Shown here: positions 49,132 through 60,100 of the stretch, piece after piece
How the letters are laid out: each line of letters opens with the position of its first letter
Position numbering within the stretch: the first letter of the stretch is position 1
Assembly (NCBI GenBank): GCA_049999765.1
Contig: JBNGIQ010009372.1
Span: forward strand, 178,553-242,552
Source: Phaeoceros laevis
Taxonomy: Eukaryota; Anthocerotophyta; Anthocerotopsida; Notothyladales
Direction: 5' to 3'
DNA length: 64,000 bases
Program-made: the position numbers and the translations under genes
The notes under the pieces: model-generated
Databases searched by the model: none
Told to the model about the DNA's origin: nothing
Seen by the model: the letters and a program-made list of their open reading frames with translations, nothing else

Positions 49132-49931
49132 CCACAACCTTCCAAAACTGAGAGCCCGCTTCCTTCTAAGGAGCACTGCCAGGACAAGAGGTGCCATCCG
49201 GTGAACCTAGGCTGTAATCCAAGCGACATTCCCGCCGTCTGCAGCTTGCAGAAGTAGTTCTTTCACAATAAATGCCTGTACATTCTAGTCTTGCAATCTC
49301 AAGACATATCACACACCTATTTACCCCGTCTAGATCAAGAGGTCCGGGGATATAGCATTCCGCAAATCCGTTGAAAGATAGGGGAAACGGAATTAGCAAA
49401 GTGTAGGGAAATCCAAGAGCCATATTCTCATGTCCTTGGTCAATAAGGAGTTGTGTTCTCGCTGTAACTATAGCAATTCGAGGATCAAGTAGAAACATTT
49501 TCTCAGGCCCACAGACATACACATCCTCTTCTTGTTGTGGAACTTCACACTTGACATAATTTTTACATGCCGATGATAACAAAATTAACAAAATAAATCT
49601 TTGATGTATCATATAGATTTTCATTTTCAAGTGTGACTCTTAGGTACACCTTAGGATCTAGGTATCAGGCCTTGCTTATACCTTGCAAGAATTAAGATCC
49701 TACCATACTACTATGTGTTGCTAGTGCATACTTCCAAAGTATGATTCTTTTCTAGTCCACTATCCTCAACCTTTAGACACTAAAGCTAAGCAACAAACCA
49801 AGTGCGGGAAGACAGGGAAGTGAAAACTGTAGCTATGTAGTCACAAGATACTCTAGGGCTGATGGACAGAATAACAAGGCCCGGGGCCGGTATCCGACCT
49901 CGTATAATATATTATAGAGTCAAGAATCCAA
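49132..49931 (-). repeat. Direct duplication, copy B (about 0.8 kb)
   Basis: Partner of 47813-48672. Differs by scattered substitutions and by small deletions in the upstream flank (about 60 bp shorter around 49780-49850) and carries TATAATATATTATAG at about 49904. Confidence 0.85.
49166..49630 (-). CDS. Unknown secreted Cys-rich protein, copy B
   Basis: Single-exon frame of 154 codons, the tandem partner of 47849-48307. It has the same predicted signal peptide (RFILLILLSSA) and the same cysteine positions. Replacements cluster in the middle (IPFPLSF against IPPPLSF, GFPYT against GIRYT) and near the N-terminus. No known domain is recognised. Expression and family membership are unproven. 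Confidence 0.5.
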   Translation of the reverse strand: MKMKIYMIHQRFILLILLSSACKNYVKCEVPQQEEDVYVCGPEKMFLLDPRIAIVTARTQLLIDQGHENMALGFPYTLLIPFPLSFNGFAECYIPGPLDLDGVNRCVICLEIARLECTGIYCERTTSASCRRRECRLDYSLGSPDGTSCPGSAP

Positions 49932-50864
49932 AGCGGATGAGTCAATACATTCTATTTCATTGGGCGGAATGCGTTCGCAAGATGAGAGCGAACAAGTGGC
50001 ACTTGTCAGGGGAGCTGGCTGGGAGCGTCCCTGGCCTCTCGTCTCATCACGTTCCTGTAACTGTTTAGTTTGCAGTCTCACGGTGGCCAACGTGCAAACA
50101 ATTTCACCGCACGGGTCAAACTGGAAGGGCTCCCTTCCCGTGTTTGTCGCCCTCGGTTCCCAATCGGATTCCCTTCCCGTCCCTCCGATGCCGTCGGCCC
50201 CTCCGATGCCTTCGGCCTGGAAGGTCAGTCAGACCGCGTCCTGTCCAGTCTGAGCTCCAACTGCTGTCATAGCGTCGTTTTTCGGGCGCTAGCGCAGCTC
50301 AATGGAAAGTCTGGGCATCTGTTTTTCTTTGTGGGTTTTGTGTGAATTTTTCTAGTCTTGCAAATCAGCCACCGTCCTCGGTTTTGCATTCTTGATGCAT
50401 GCGAATTCAGTTTTGCGGCAACCAGATCAGCAGGATCAGTTGTCCAGTCTTCTTCTGGCACAGTTGAATAAGTTTTGTATGCGGGAGTGTGCTGCTCTGG
50501 TTCAGTCTTCTTGCAACCTCGTGTTCTCCGCCCAGTGTGTCTATGGTTCCTCGCCAGCTGATTCTGGGTCTCCCTTACAATCGTCTCTGTGGCGCGTGTG
50601 GCGTTTTCCAGGGCATCCTCGGCTCTTGGGGAAGGCGAATAGCATGTTATCTGTAGCACTTCCCTGTTTCGGGTGGAAGTTGGAGACCTAGGCTCTAGGC
50701 CTGCTTGTTGCCGTGGCACCTTCTGGGGCCTGCTCTGTTGGGCGGCGTGCCTGAAGAGGAGGGGCGGAGGTTATGGCGTGAGAATCAGAGTCATCGAGAA
50801 GCCGATTATTGTTAGTGTGGTGGAAATTTGTACTTCGAAGTTTGGAGGGACGTTAGTTAGAAGC
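49932..50864. other. Promoter/leader region of the unknown membrane-protein gene
   Basis: No separate gene is supported. A short tandem duplication of CCCTCCGATGCC-TCGGCC occurs at 50180-50218. The downstream frame is open back to 50673, but the acidic MAREEGGDEVEV start at 50865 looks more natural. Confidence 0.45.
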
Positions 50865-52511
50865 ATGGCACGGGAAGAAGGGGGCGATGAGGTGGAGGTC
50901 ATAGTGCCTTTGGCCGGCAAACGCAGGGCTTCCCGGAAGGGCAAAAAAACTGGTGTAGTGGTGGGGATTGCTGCCGTTGTGTTGGTTGGGGTTGCAGGTA
51001 AGCTGTTGTCTCGTTTTGTGAGATTGAACCAAAAAGCATCGTCTGCAGATGTCCTGAGCAAGACCTTGGTAAGTGGTGAGGCTGCTGAGAACTTACGGAA
51101 GCCACCACATGACTTGGCCTCGGCCGCTCTGGGCTCAGCTTTCCAGAAAATGAATGGAGAGGGCAGCGCGGATGTAAATGGAAGGGTCCTGCACAGTGAC
51201 CCGGTTGAAGATTCCGACGCCGCACAGCTTAATGAGGTGCGAGGATTTGTTATGACTGGGACTTTACAGGAAAAGGCTGGGGTGCCTACCGTACGTTCTG
51301 AATTCAAAATTTTGGGGGCGGAGGATGTTCAAGATCCGAACGGTCATCCCCAGGCACTGCGTCATGAAACTACTGACATTCCGCGAGGTAATTCAGAAAA
51401 TGAAGATGGGAGTGGACATCAGGAAGCAATACAAAACGGGACGCATGTATTCGTAACTGAGCAGACTGTGGGAAGAGCTGAGGATGGACAGCAGCTATAT
51501 GTATATGAGGATGCAGATGCTTTACCTTCGTTGGAGTTTGTTACCTCTGTTTCCTATGATGCAGAAAACTCGTTGGAGGTGAAGTGCACAGCAACCAGCT
51601 TGAAGCCGCTTGTACAGATAGAGGAAAGCAGGAGCAGCTCTCTCTTGGAGACTGAAAGTTGTGGTAGCCAGGGTGAGAAGTCTCAGATTGATGAGCTGTC
51701 CGTCGCCGAAGGCAGTCCGGAATCCTCGGTGGACTACACATCCTTCAGTCATCAGACATCCCCGCATCCTTTGGGAGACAGGACACCACCTCGTTCACCA
51801 TCCAAGTTGGACTGTGAACGAGTTGCTGACAGGACTGCTGAAGTCTACGATCCTGACCTCGTTCAAAATCGTTTGTTGCATTCCAATATGGTTTCAGCGA
51901 CCACCTGTCTTGGTGATGGACCAGCACTCCAGGAGACAACAATTTTTTGGCCCCCTACACCAACTAGGCACTCTGAGTCCGGCACTGATCATCTCCAACC
52001 TGTTTCTTCCCCCCGGACACCAACAAGGGTTTCTAACAAAGCAACTGACACTAATCATCTGCTGCCAGTTTCCTCTCACCATGCTGACTTGGTTGCGGAG
52101 ATGGATCCCAGCTCAGAGGGGCCGGGTAGTCCAGGGGAGCTGTCGGAGGACTTGAGGCGGGCAAAGGAGAACATTGTGGAGGCAATCCAGGAAGTGCGGG
52201 ATATGACCACAAGCGGGAAGGATCTGGCTCAGACTCTGGAGGAGAGGGTGACGGAGCTGACAATTGACAAAGAAGCACCCATCTTTGAGGGCAAACCAGA
52301 AGTGGAGCTTACCAGGTCCAAGGTTGACACTGCAACTGAGAATGGGACTGTGCAGAGTGCCAAGGCAAGTGCACCTGCGGATGCAGCTCCGACCCTTGAA
52401 ATGCACAAGCCGAGTGGGGAGTTTTGGGCTTACGTCGGGAGGGGAGTGCCATGCACGATGTTGTTTGGCTTTTTCTTGTTGTTACTGTCGCTTTTTTTAC
52501 TAGCTCAGTAG
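50865..52511 (+). CDS. Unknown protein with N-terminal and C-terminal membrane segments
   Basis: Single exon, 548 residues from Met 50865 (an in-frame Met at 50673 would add 64). A short acidic then basic N-terminus (RRASRKGKKT) leads into one hydrophobic helix, GVVVGIAAVVLVGVAGKLL. A long hydrophilic acidic, Ser/Pro/Thr-rich middle follows, with repeated HLxPVSS and PTPTR/PRTPTR words at about residues 365-405 and a helical stretch near LRRAKENIVEAIQEVRDM. The protein ends in a tail anchor, CTMLFGFFLLLLSLFLLAQ. The two termini could tether a flexible loop to the ER or an organelle outer membrane. I do not recognise the family. Codon-level continuity over 1.6 kb makes a real gene very likely. 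Confidence 0.8.
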   Translation: MAREEGGDEVEVIVPLAGKRRASRKGKKTGVVVGIAAVVLVGVAGKLLSRFVRLNQKASSADVLSKTLVSGEAAENLRKPPHDLASAALGSAFQKMNGEGSADVNGRVLHSDPVEDSDAAQLNEVRGFVMTGTLQEKAGVPTVRSEFKILGAEDVQDPNGHPQALRHETTDIPRGNSENEDGSGHQEAIQNGTHVFVTEQTVGRAEDGQQLYVYEDADALPSLEFVTSVSYDAENSLEVKCTATSLKPLVQIEESRSSSLLETESCGSQGEKSQIDELSVAEGSPESSVDYTSFSHQTSPHPLGDRTPPRSPSKLDCERVADRTAEVYDPDLVQNRLLHSNMVSATTCLGDGPALQETTIFWPPTPTRHSESGTDHLQPVSSPRTPTRVSNKATDTNHLLPVSSHHADLVAEMDPSSEGPGSPGELSEDLRRAKENIVEAIQEVRDMTTSGKDLAQTLEERVTELTIDKEAPIFEGKPEVELTRSKVDTATENGTVQSAKASAPADAAPTLEMHKPSGEFWAYVGRGVPCTMLFGFFLLLLSLFLLAQ

Positions 52512-52757
52512 GTCGGCCCGGAGAGCCAGGTTGCACAGCATTGATCATTTCCGTACTTGCTTAAATCCGGTCAGACAGAAAGGCCAAAAAAAAACTCGGT
52601 GCCGATGTTCTTTAGTGTTAGGCCACAAAACTGCCAAAGTTGTGGCAACAAGTTGCCAAATTGTGTATGTTGCTTGGGTTTTGCGCTTTGGTTTGACAAG
52701 CTGGGCAAAATTCTGGACGATGTGCTTATCAAGCTGTGACGGAAGTGTAATAACTAA

Positions 52758-52855
52758 CAAGGCTTTGAGAGAGACAGGTTTGAACATGGTAGGTTTGAAC
52801 AGCTGTTGCAAGCTACTGAATTAAGAGCTGTTGCAAGCCTGTCTCTCTCAAAGCC
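52758..52855. repeat. Hairpin-forming inverted repeat
   Basis: GGCTTTGAGAGAGACAGG (52760-52777) pairs perfectly with CCTGTCTCTCTCAAAGCC (52837-52854). The loop of about 60 bp holds a direct repeat of AGCTGTTGCAAG. It lies between the membrane-protein gene and ATP11. It could be a small foldback element or part of a 3' UTR. Confidence 0.65.
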
Positions 52856-52969
52856 CCCGACGGAAACAATAGGTGGGGCCCCGTGGCAACCTTCGTATCT
52901 GAAAATTCTGTTGCTCAAAACTCGAGTCCTGGCCCCAGGATTTGGTGGTTCGATTCCACCCAACCATCT

Positions 52970-54036
52970 ATGTTCGCTGCGGGGAGCACGGAAATAGGAG
53001 TGCGGTGGGCAGCTGCTCGGACCATGGCGGCAGCGAACCGCGCGGGCTCCGCCGGGACCGAAGCCTCTCCAGCATGGAGCTGGGCTGCTCGACGCATGGC
53101 CTCCAAGTTTGCCAGCGGCTACAGTCCTCTAACGCCCAAGACTTTGGATTCCATCCTCAAGCTGGAAACCGTGATGGATCGCACTCCAGAGGAAATCATC
53201 ACAATCTGGAATGATGTTCGTTACTGGCACCTTTCTGCGTTTGAGATTTGGGTTCCTTCGTAATTCTTGTCCATCTTGAATATGCTTACGGCATTTCAGT
53301 ATCACATTGGACGAGGACACATCAGTGCTGCCATGGGGAAGGATGTTTTCGATCGCTTCCGAAGTCGGGCAAAAGAATGGTGAGTCCTTTCTTGGACATG
53401 CTGCATACCACCAGTTAGCAGTTTAGGTTTTTTCAGGGACAGGTTTTCACCTCTCTTGAATGCAGCCCTTTGTTTGTGATCCCTCTGCCCAAAGGACCTG
53501 GTTACGTCTCTATGCTTTCACAAGGTCAATCCACGCCCTCCTTCCTGTGTTCTGTGACCTTGTTTGATCGTTTGCTCTTAGTTTGGGCTTAGCTCTCCGT
53601 TTGGGACTTGCTGTCCGTTTCTCTGTGTACAACTGACATTTTCACCTGTGTGCAGCGCAGATGCCACATCTGCTCTTCACACGCCTTGAGGACTTCAGAG
53701 CTCGTGGATCAGAGGCTTCTCCATATTTTACAGTGACCCATCACCAAGAGCTAGCGGAGAGCAAAGGTCTGGTTTTGGTGCGGGGAGACATCGTCTTCCC
53801 TAGCCAGTTATCTGACGCAGAGGTAAGGAAATTTGGGTGATCAAGGAACATACTGCTCTTTGGATGAATGTGTAAAGACTCACGAAATGTTTTTGCAGGC
53901 GCAAAGTTTGTTGGAGATTGCCCATTCTTTCTACTTACGCGATTCCAGATACAAGCAAGTGCAGAAGTTTAACCACGCGAGTACCGAGTTTGATTTCCAA
54001 GAGGTGCTGAAGGAGCTGGATATGCCGTCAGCTTAG
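52970..54036 (+). CDS. ATP11: Mitochondrial F1-ATPase assembly factor ATP11 (ATPAF1)
   Basis: Five exons: 52970-53215, 53300-53379, 53466-53524, 53656-53822, 53899-54036; 229 residues. ATP11 binds free F1 beta subunits in the mitochondrial matrix and hands them to alpha during ATP synthase assembly. Family features: LTPKTLDSILKLETV, EEIITIWNDYHIGRG, PLPKGPGYVSML, FTRLEDFRARGSEASPYFTV, SKGLVLVRGDI and AHSFYLRDSRYKQVQKFN. The N-terminus from Met 52970 (MFAAGSTEIGVRWAAARTMA) is basic and Ala-rich, as in a mitochondrial presequence; Met 53024 is an alternative. The compact N-terminus is shorter than in yeast Atp11p. The gene is convergent with the ankyrin gene, 90 bp between stop codons. Confidence 0.93.
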
Positions 54037-54126
54037 CGAGTTTAGGTTATGGCCCAGTGATTCCGATGAAACGGGTGAATTTATTCCTTGTTACTTGTAC
54101 AGAAATGGCACAGGCCTGCATAGGGT

Positions 54127-54904
54127 CTAACTCCCATCCCCGAAGTACTCCCCCAGTGGTCCTTGTGCACAATCTTTTGCCAGGCGTCCCTGCCACATTC
54201 ATCAGTTTGCGGCTTGGCCACATAGAACAAGCGAGGCTGATCAGAGGGCATGACAAAACAACCAGAACTCACATGTTTGTCTCTTATGGCTAAAGCTTCA
54301 GGGCAAGCTGTCACAAGCAGCTTCACTGTTCCCACACGCCCCTGCATCGCTGGTTACCGACATATCGATCAGAGTTTAAGCTCGAAGAAACAAGAGCTTG
54401 TTAGCTTTTGGAGCATCATCCGTACCTGCCTTATGGACTGGAGTACATCCATCGGCGTCTTGGCAAAGTGGGTTAGCCCCGCCTTGGAGAAGTAACTCCA
54501 CGACTTTCTCATGCCCCTCATGTGCTGCTCTGTGGAGACTGGTTGCCTGGCCCGCTCTGGTACGTCTGTCTACGGTAGCGTTGTTCTGCGTCAGGTCAAT
54601 GTCAGGTCAGATACAAATTCGAACGGGTCAAAACGGAACTCCCAAGATGCACCACCTGCAAGAGGAGGCGGCAGGCATCAACATGACCGTTCCTGGCCGC
54701 ATAGTGCAATGGACTGTAGGCATCGCCTTCAAGTCCGTCCACATTGGCACCGCGCTGAAGCAAAACCCTCAACTTTGTCGAGTCCCCGGCATGAGCAGCT
54801 CCTTGCAAGCTTCTATAAAAATCTATCTCTTCCAGCGATTCGTTCAAACCGTGCCTGGGCGCATCGCAGCAGGAGCAGCCTTCTCCGCCGCTGTGAGCCC
54901 CCAT
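54127..54904 (-). CDS. ANKRD39-like ankyrin-repeat protein
   Basis: Four exons: 54904-54656, 54585-54426, 54349-54273, 54189-54127; 182 residues, the length of animal ANKRD39. The N-terminal Cys pair (GCSCCDAP), LEEIDFYRSLQGAA and ankyrin repeats follow (YSPLHYAARNGHVDACRLLL, TSLHRAAHEGHEKVVELLL, CTPVHKAAMQGRVGTVKLLV). The C-terminus is ALAIRDKHGRLAKDCAQG, like the RDRKARLACDL end of ANKRD39. Ankyrin repeats mediate protein binding; animal ANKRD39 has little functional data, and the plant role is unknown. The exon 3 acceptor was chosen at 54349 because it alone restores the repeat in frame. The gene is divergent from the Maf gene. Confidence 0.88.
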
Positions 54905-55043
54905 CGTGCTCCTCCCACTGTTTAAATGTACTAGTAAGGACGGACAAGCTCTCAGGGTGACTCAGCCCATGAGTCTATTTCAGCACCGAAGTGCACTGAT
55001 TCACTACTGAGCGCACTGCTCGGGGCTGCAGCTGGTGGTCATC
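54905..55043. promoter_or_regulatory. Compact bidirectional promoter between ANKRD39-like and Maf genes
   Basis: Only 139 bp separate the two divergent start codons, so both leaders and the core promoters must share this interval or one transcript must start inside the other gene. No TATA box is evident. Confidence 0.5.
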
Positions 55044-56727
55044 ATGTTGATTCAGCATTTGCCTCTGCTCTCAACCAAGCGCCTTGTGTTGGCCTCAGCG
55101 TCCCCCCGAAGGGCTGAGCTAATCCGCGGTCTAGTAAGAGTTTCTGAATGCAGCACCACCTCGATTTCGCAGAGCTGTAATTCCCTCCCGTTTGTCCCCT
55201 GAGACGAAAACATTTCGCTATTGTACTGCCTGTTGCAGGGCTTGCGGGTAAAAATTATGCCCTCGCTGTTCGAGGAGAACTTAGAGAAATCAGATTTTGC
55301 GTGTCCCGGAGGTACTTCTTCACCCAAACTTCTCATCGGAATATAACTCATGGTATCTCTCTTCTCCATACATTGCATAGCTGCAGTGCTAGTAGCAGTG
55401 CCGTTGAATTTGTGCGCTTTCCTCTTCGAAGACTACGCAGCTGAGACTGCTCTTCACAAAGCTATCGAAGTTTCTAGGCGCACCTACCAGGTGTGTCCTT
55501 CCTCTGGGAAGCCTAGTTTATTAGGGGCAAATACGTTGCTGCTGTATGCTAAGCTTGGATAGACATGATACATTTACAGTTCTTGAAATGACTCTTGTTT
55601 GTCTACAGCCACAAGATGGCAGCACATCGGATATGATAATCAGCGCCGACACCGTAGTTGAGCTTGATGTATGTGCTACCACTAGCATTCATGGGAAATG
55701 GCTGCAAGCAACTGGTGAGTTTCTTGAGCTGCTCCAGGGCATAGAGCATGATCATGCAATGTGACTCGTGCAGGGTTTGATTCTGGAAAAGCCACGGGAT
55801 AAAGAAGATGCCTTCAGAATGTTATCGTCGTTAAGTGGTAAGGATTTTTTTGCTTCTGTGGCATTCGCGCTTTACTGTATCATATGTGACAAGTTTGTGC
55901 CCGTTTGCAGTTAGCAACTATATTGCCGCACTGTCTTTTGCACAGCCATGTCGTAGTTGGAGCTCACTTGCATCAGTGAATCAGGTCGCCGGCATGTGGT
56001 GTATACAGGTGTTGCACTTGTGATCCCTGCGGCATCTGGTAAGCTTTAATTCATTGTTTCACGTAGTTTCCATGAGGCTTTCATAATCATGATGCTGCCC
56101 TGTAAGGTGTCTCTGACCCTTTCAGAACCTGCTGTGTTGTGTCAGATGCGGTTTCTGAGCGGCCACCACTAACCCGTTCTTTCTGGGAGAAAACTGAGGT
56201 GAGCAGTGTTTTGAGTTTTCGTTCATTTCGAGTCAGGTTTGAAATATGTGGACGCATACAATAAATGACGTTGAGCCTTCCACCTCGGAGCTAGGTCGAA
56301 TTTGCGGCTCTGGAGGAAGCTGCCATTACAGCTTATGTAGCATCTGGAGAGCCTATGGACAAGGCTGGAGCGTATGGTATTCAGGTACACTAAAAGTAGT
56401 TGACAACCAGAGCTTGGTTGTCTGGGCCTGGTATGCAGGTAGCTTTTACGCCTTACTATGTCATTACGCCTTACTTTGTCAGGGCATTGGCGGTTCATTT
56501 GTTAAAGGGATTGTTGGTTGTTACTTCAACGTGATGGGACTTCCGGTTTACAGGTGGAGTGCCAGTCTCTTGCTTCCCTGTGCCATTCTAAGTTTTTAGT
56601 CTTGCTTCGCAAACCTTGGAAGTGCAAGAAAATGATGGCATTTGTTTTTGTCCTTAGATTTTCTGCAGAGGTGGACGCTCTGATCAAGGCTGGAGCACTA
56701 CCAGGTGGAGATGGCCTTCCAATATAA
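55044..56727 (+). CDS. Maf-family nucleotide pyrophosphatase (ASMTL N-domain-like)
   Basis: Ten exons: 55044-55133, 55239-55311, 55432-55490, 55609-55668, 55774-55837, 55985-56038, 56146-56198, 56295-56384, 56483-56553, 56658-56727; 227 residues. Maf proteins hydrolyse non-canonical and some canonical NTPs (dTTP, UTP, CTP and modified forms) to NMP and pyrophosphate. Motifs: KRLVLASASPRRAELI at the start, ISADTVVELDGLILEKPRDK, MLSSLSGRRHVVYTGVALV, the GEPMDKAGAYGIQGIGGSF block, and VKGIVGCYFNVMGLPVYRFS. The catalytic Asp of SADTVV is present. All exon joins are in frame, and every intron is short (about 80-120 bp). The gene is convergent with SOQ1, 418 bp apart. Confidence 0.93.
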
Positions 56728-57145
56728 CACCGATCCCTCCACAACAGTTATACCTCTGCTAATGGAAAGCTACTATCCGGATAGGTAGGCTTGAGCTTTC
56801 CCCGGGACCAGTCACTGCCACCTCCTAATAGATTTATAGTGTTTACTAGGTACAGGACTACAGTCGCAGCAAATGAAAGGCCACTGAATAGAATTAGAAA
56901 TGCTGGAGCCTTCAGACGGGAGAGCAGAATGCAACTGTGCCGCTGTGCAGAAGCCGGAAGCTTGGGTCTGTTTAGTGATACACAAGGCAAACGACTATAT
57001 ATGCACTAATAATTCTTTGGACTACACACCAAACAACATGCTGTCTGGTCCACTGATTCCACTCCACAATTATTTCTGACTATATCCGACGATTCTTTGG
57101 CACGATGCAGTTGATTAAGTGGTTGCTGAATCAGCAAGCACAGAC
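56728..57145. other. Spacer between convergent Maf and SOQ1 genes
   Basis: Holds the 3' UTRs of both genes. No further feature is seen. Confidence 0.5.
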
Positions 57146-60100
57146 TCAAATTGGCATGAATCCTCCGTTAGCATCCGGTGGTTGTACCAGGAATTGGAGG
57201 GGCACCAAGGTGAAGAACTGATCAGCGGTGTCCGTAAATGGGACGTCGAATGCGACCGCCTTGAATAAGCACACTTCCTCCTCCTGACAATAGTAGACCT
57301 GTATACCACCATTCAAACACTCAGACCGCAAACAGTCCCAACAATTCTCCAAAGTAGACTACTCTTCCCCACGGTGTCTGTCGTCCAGCATTACCAACCT
57401 TGCACGACACGCGGACAGTCGAGACACTAGCACCGCCTTTATCTCGCGAGAAGTGAATGAGAGCTTCCCCTGAAGGACCAATGATGCCGCTGGCTGGCTC
57501 CAGGATCACGCCACTGTCAGCGTCGAACTCGGCCTCGTACTTGCTAGAAGCAGCCTGCAGTGGAATCAACAGTTCACGAGGGAGCAAGTCAGTCCAATTC
57601 AACAGCTAACAACGACTGGAGCAACTCACAGCGGTCTATTTGAGCAGACGACTGCGTACTGCAGTGAAATGGAATCCTGGAGGAAGGGAGATGCGCAATT
57701 GGAGTTCGCCTTCGGCTGCAGAAACTGGATCCAACTGGATAATCTGCGTTTCCGCTGAAGGTCGGCGTTTCAGGCGTCTTGGTGCACTCTCTGGACCAGG
57801 AAGAGGAACCTGGACTCCCATCAGTTCCAATGTCTCTATTCTCCAGCCACCGCCATCAACGTTGGCTGTTAAAACCCTGATCAGGCTGTTGTTGGTATCA
57901 GCGACAAAGACCTTTCCTGCAAGGTTGGACAAGCACCTAAGTTACGTCTCATCAGTAGTTCTCCCAAAAGTGCTGAATGAAGTTCCTTCTCTCTCTTACA
58001 GAGAACCCGTCAGTTAAACAACCTTACCGTCTGGTCCCTGCGCAAGTCCTGCCGGCTCTGACAACTATGAATCACAGAACGGAAGTGAAATTATTTGACG
58101 TTAGAAGGTGCCGATGATGCAAAGAAAGATTCTAGTGCAGGAAGATAAGCTATGTCCAATGTTCTCCTGAGGTACCTGCGACAATGTGGCAACGCCATCC
58201 GCGAAACCAGCCACTCCTGTTCCAGCTATAGTGCTCACCTGATTGGTGCTTGCATCCAACACTTTGATCTACAGTGGGTGCAGCGGCAACTGTCAGCAAC
58301 TAGATGCTACAAAAGCTGGCTACTCATAAAGCCCTGGGTTGTACAGAGCACCTTGTGATTGTAGGAGTCTGCGACATAGACCAAATTATTGGGTCCATAC
58401 AAAACACCCAAAGGATGCTGCAAAAGGGCATTTCTTCCTACGCCGTCTTTATCCCCAAACTGCAAACAAGCAAGAAGTTCATATACGGCTAGAAGAAGTA
58501 ACAGGAACTACCTACGTACATGTGGTACTGCGAGCTACTTACGGATCAAGTACCTGGAATAAATTTTCCGGAAAATTTGGATCACCCCCGGCTAACAATT
58601 TGGAACCGCCGGTTGAGAGATCTAGAGCTCGAATTGAGCTACTCTCACTATCGGCTATAAAAAGTGCCGCCATATCTGCAAACATTAGTGTTACTAGCCC
58701 TGCTGAGGTCTGCAAACTGGACCCAAGGTTTGTTGCCAGCAACTTGAATCGAGTGACTGTCTCACCTCGTGAAAGTGTCAGACCAGATGGTTGGGCAAAA
58801 GATGTGTCAGAGCCTCTGCACAAAAACAACTAAAGCCTCAGTAGCCGACATGATGCAAACGTTGCAGCCTTTTGAGGAGTATGGGAGCCAAGGATATAAT
58901 CATCCAAGTATCACCTGCGCCCATTCAGATTCCGCTCATAGCCATCCCCACTAAAAACCTTGGAAATTTTATCTGCAATGGAGTGTTCCCAAATTTGATG
59001 CTGACCAGCCATGGCTATGTACACAGCATTTTTTATTGGATGGAAAGTGACGTCCCATGGTGAATTGAGAGCCTGTCATAACTAGGCTAAAGATCAGACC
59101 AATAGCAAGGCAGAGACAAAATGTTATGACCCTGTCTAAAACGAATAGATCTACCAAGCGAATGACCAGAGAACTGTAAAGAGAAACTGACCTGAAATGT
59201 CCCTGTCTTTCCTCCTTTATAGTCGGACCCTTTGGTACCATTACCTGCAAGAGTGCTCACTGTCTGGCTCACAAAGTCGATCTCTCTGCAACATCAACAG
59301 GCTGCTGAGGAACCTATACTGCCAAGAACTTATTCTCCAGTACTACGTGCCCGAACAAAGCAGATAGAAATCTTGGAAAAGCACACCTGCGTTGGGTAGG
59401 TACAAAACTAAGGCCTTACCGCAGTGCATGGTTCTCTGTGTCAGCTACATAAAGTACGTTCTTCGTGGAATTGTAAGCTACACCCTAAGAAGAGAATGCA
59501 ACATGAGATAAGAAGAAGAACAAGAAGATATTAAAGCAAACAACTGGGCACAAAATCTTGAATATAGCACATACTTGGGGCCGGTTAAACGCTGCATACT
59601 CAAAGGAGCCATCTCTGAGTGCCGGTCCTCCAGCTCCAATTTGACAAATAAATTTTCCTTCAAGATCAGTTACTACCTGCTCAGAAGAAGATATGGCCAT
59701 TCAGCTTGTAACCCGCAATGAAGCTTAATACAAACTGAATTACTTGCAGCCAAATGTAGCTAATGAACACAAAAAGTAAAAGGCACGCAGGGCTATACGA
59801 TACGATGGTGGTTGCTGTCTGAGATGAAAAGCCGCTTGTTTTGAAGATCTGTTGCAAGCTTTCCAGGGTACTTCAAAGGAGAACCCAACAAGCGCGAGTC
59901 TTTGTCCTTTTCTAAAACTTGTGGGACAGGCCGATCATCGAGCTCCCCCTTATTACCGTAGTACTCAAATGAAGCTTCCAGTAACTCATCCAAATCCTGT
60001 TTCCCCGACAGCTTGTAAGCTGCTGCAGAGAATACACGACAGTGCATGTGGCGTGACTATAGAAAGGGACCTTACCTCTCTGTGTCCTTCCCCAGGAAGC

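Noticed and set aside
50267-50719. Minus-strand 150-codon frame
   Set aside because: Composition typical of the GC-rich leader region; antisense to the start of the membrane-protein gene.
52930-52972. tRNA gene suggested by GGTGGTTCGATTCCACC (T-arm like) preceded by a TCCTGG/CCAGGA hairpin
   Set aside because: No matching 7-bp acceptor stem, D-arm or anticodon stem-loop can be drawn upstream. It lies in the leader of the ATP11 gene.
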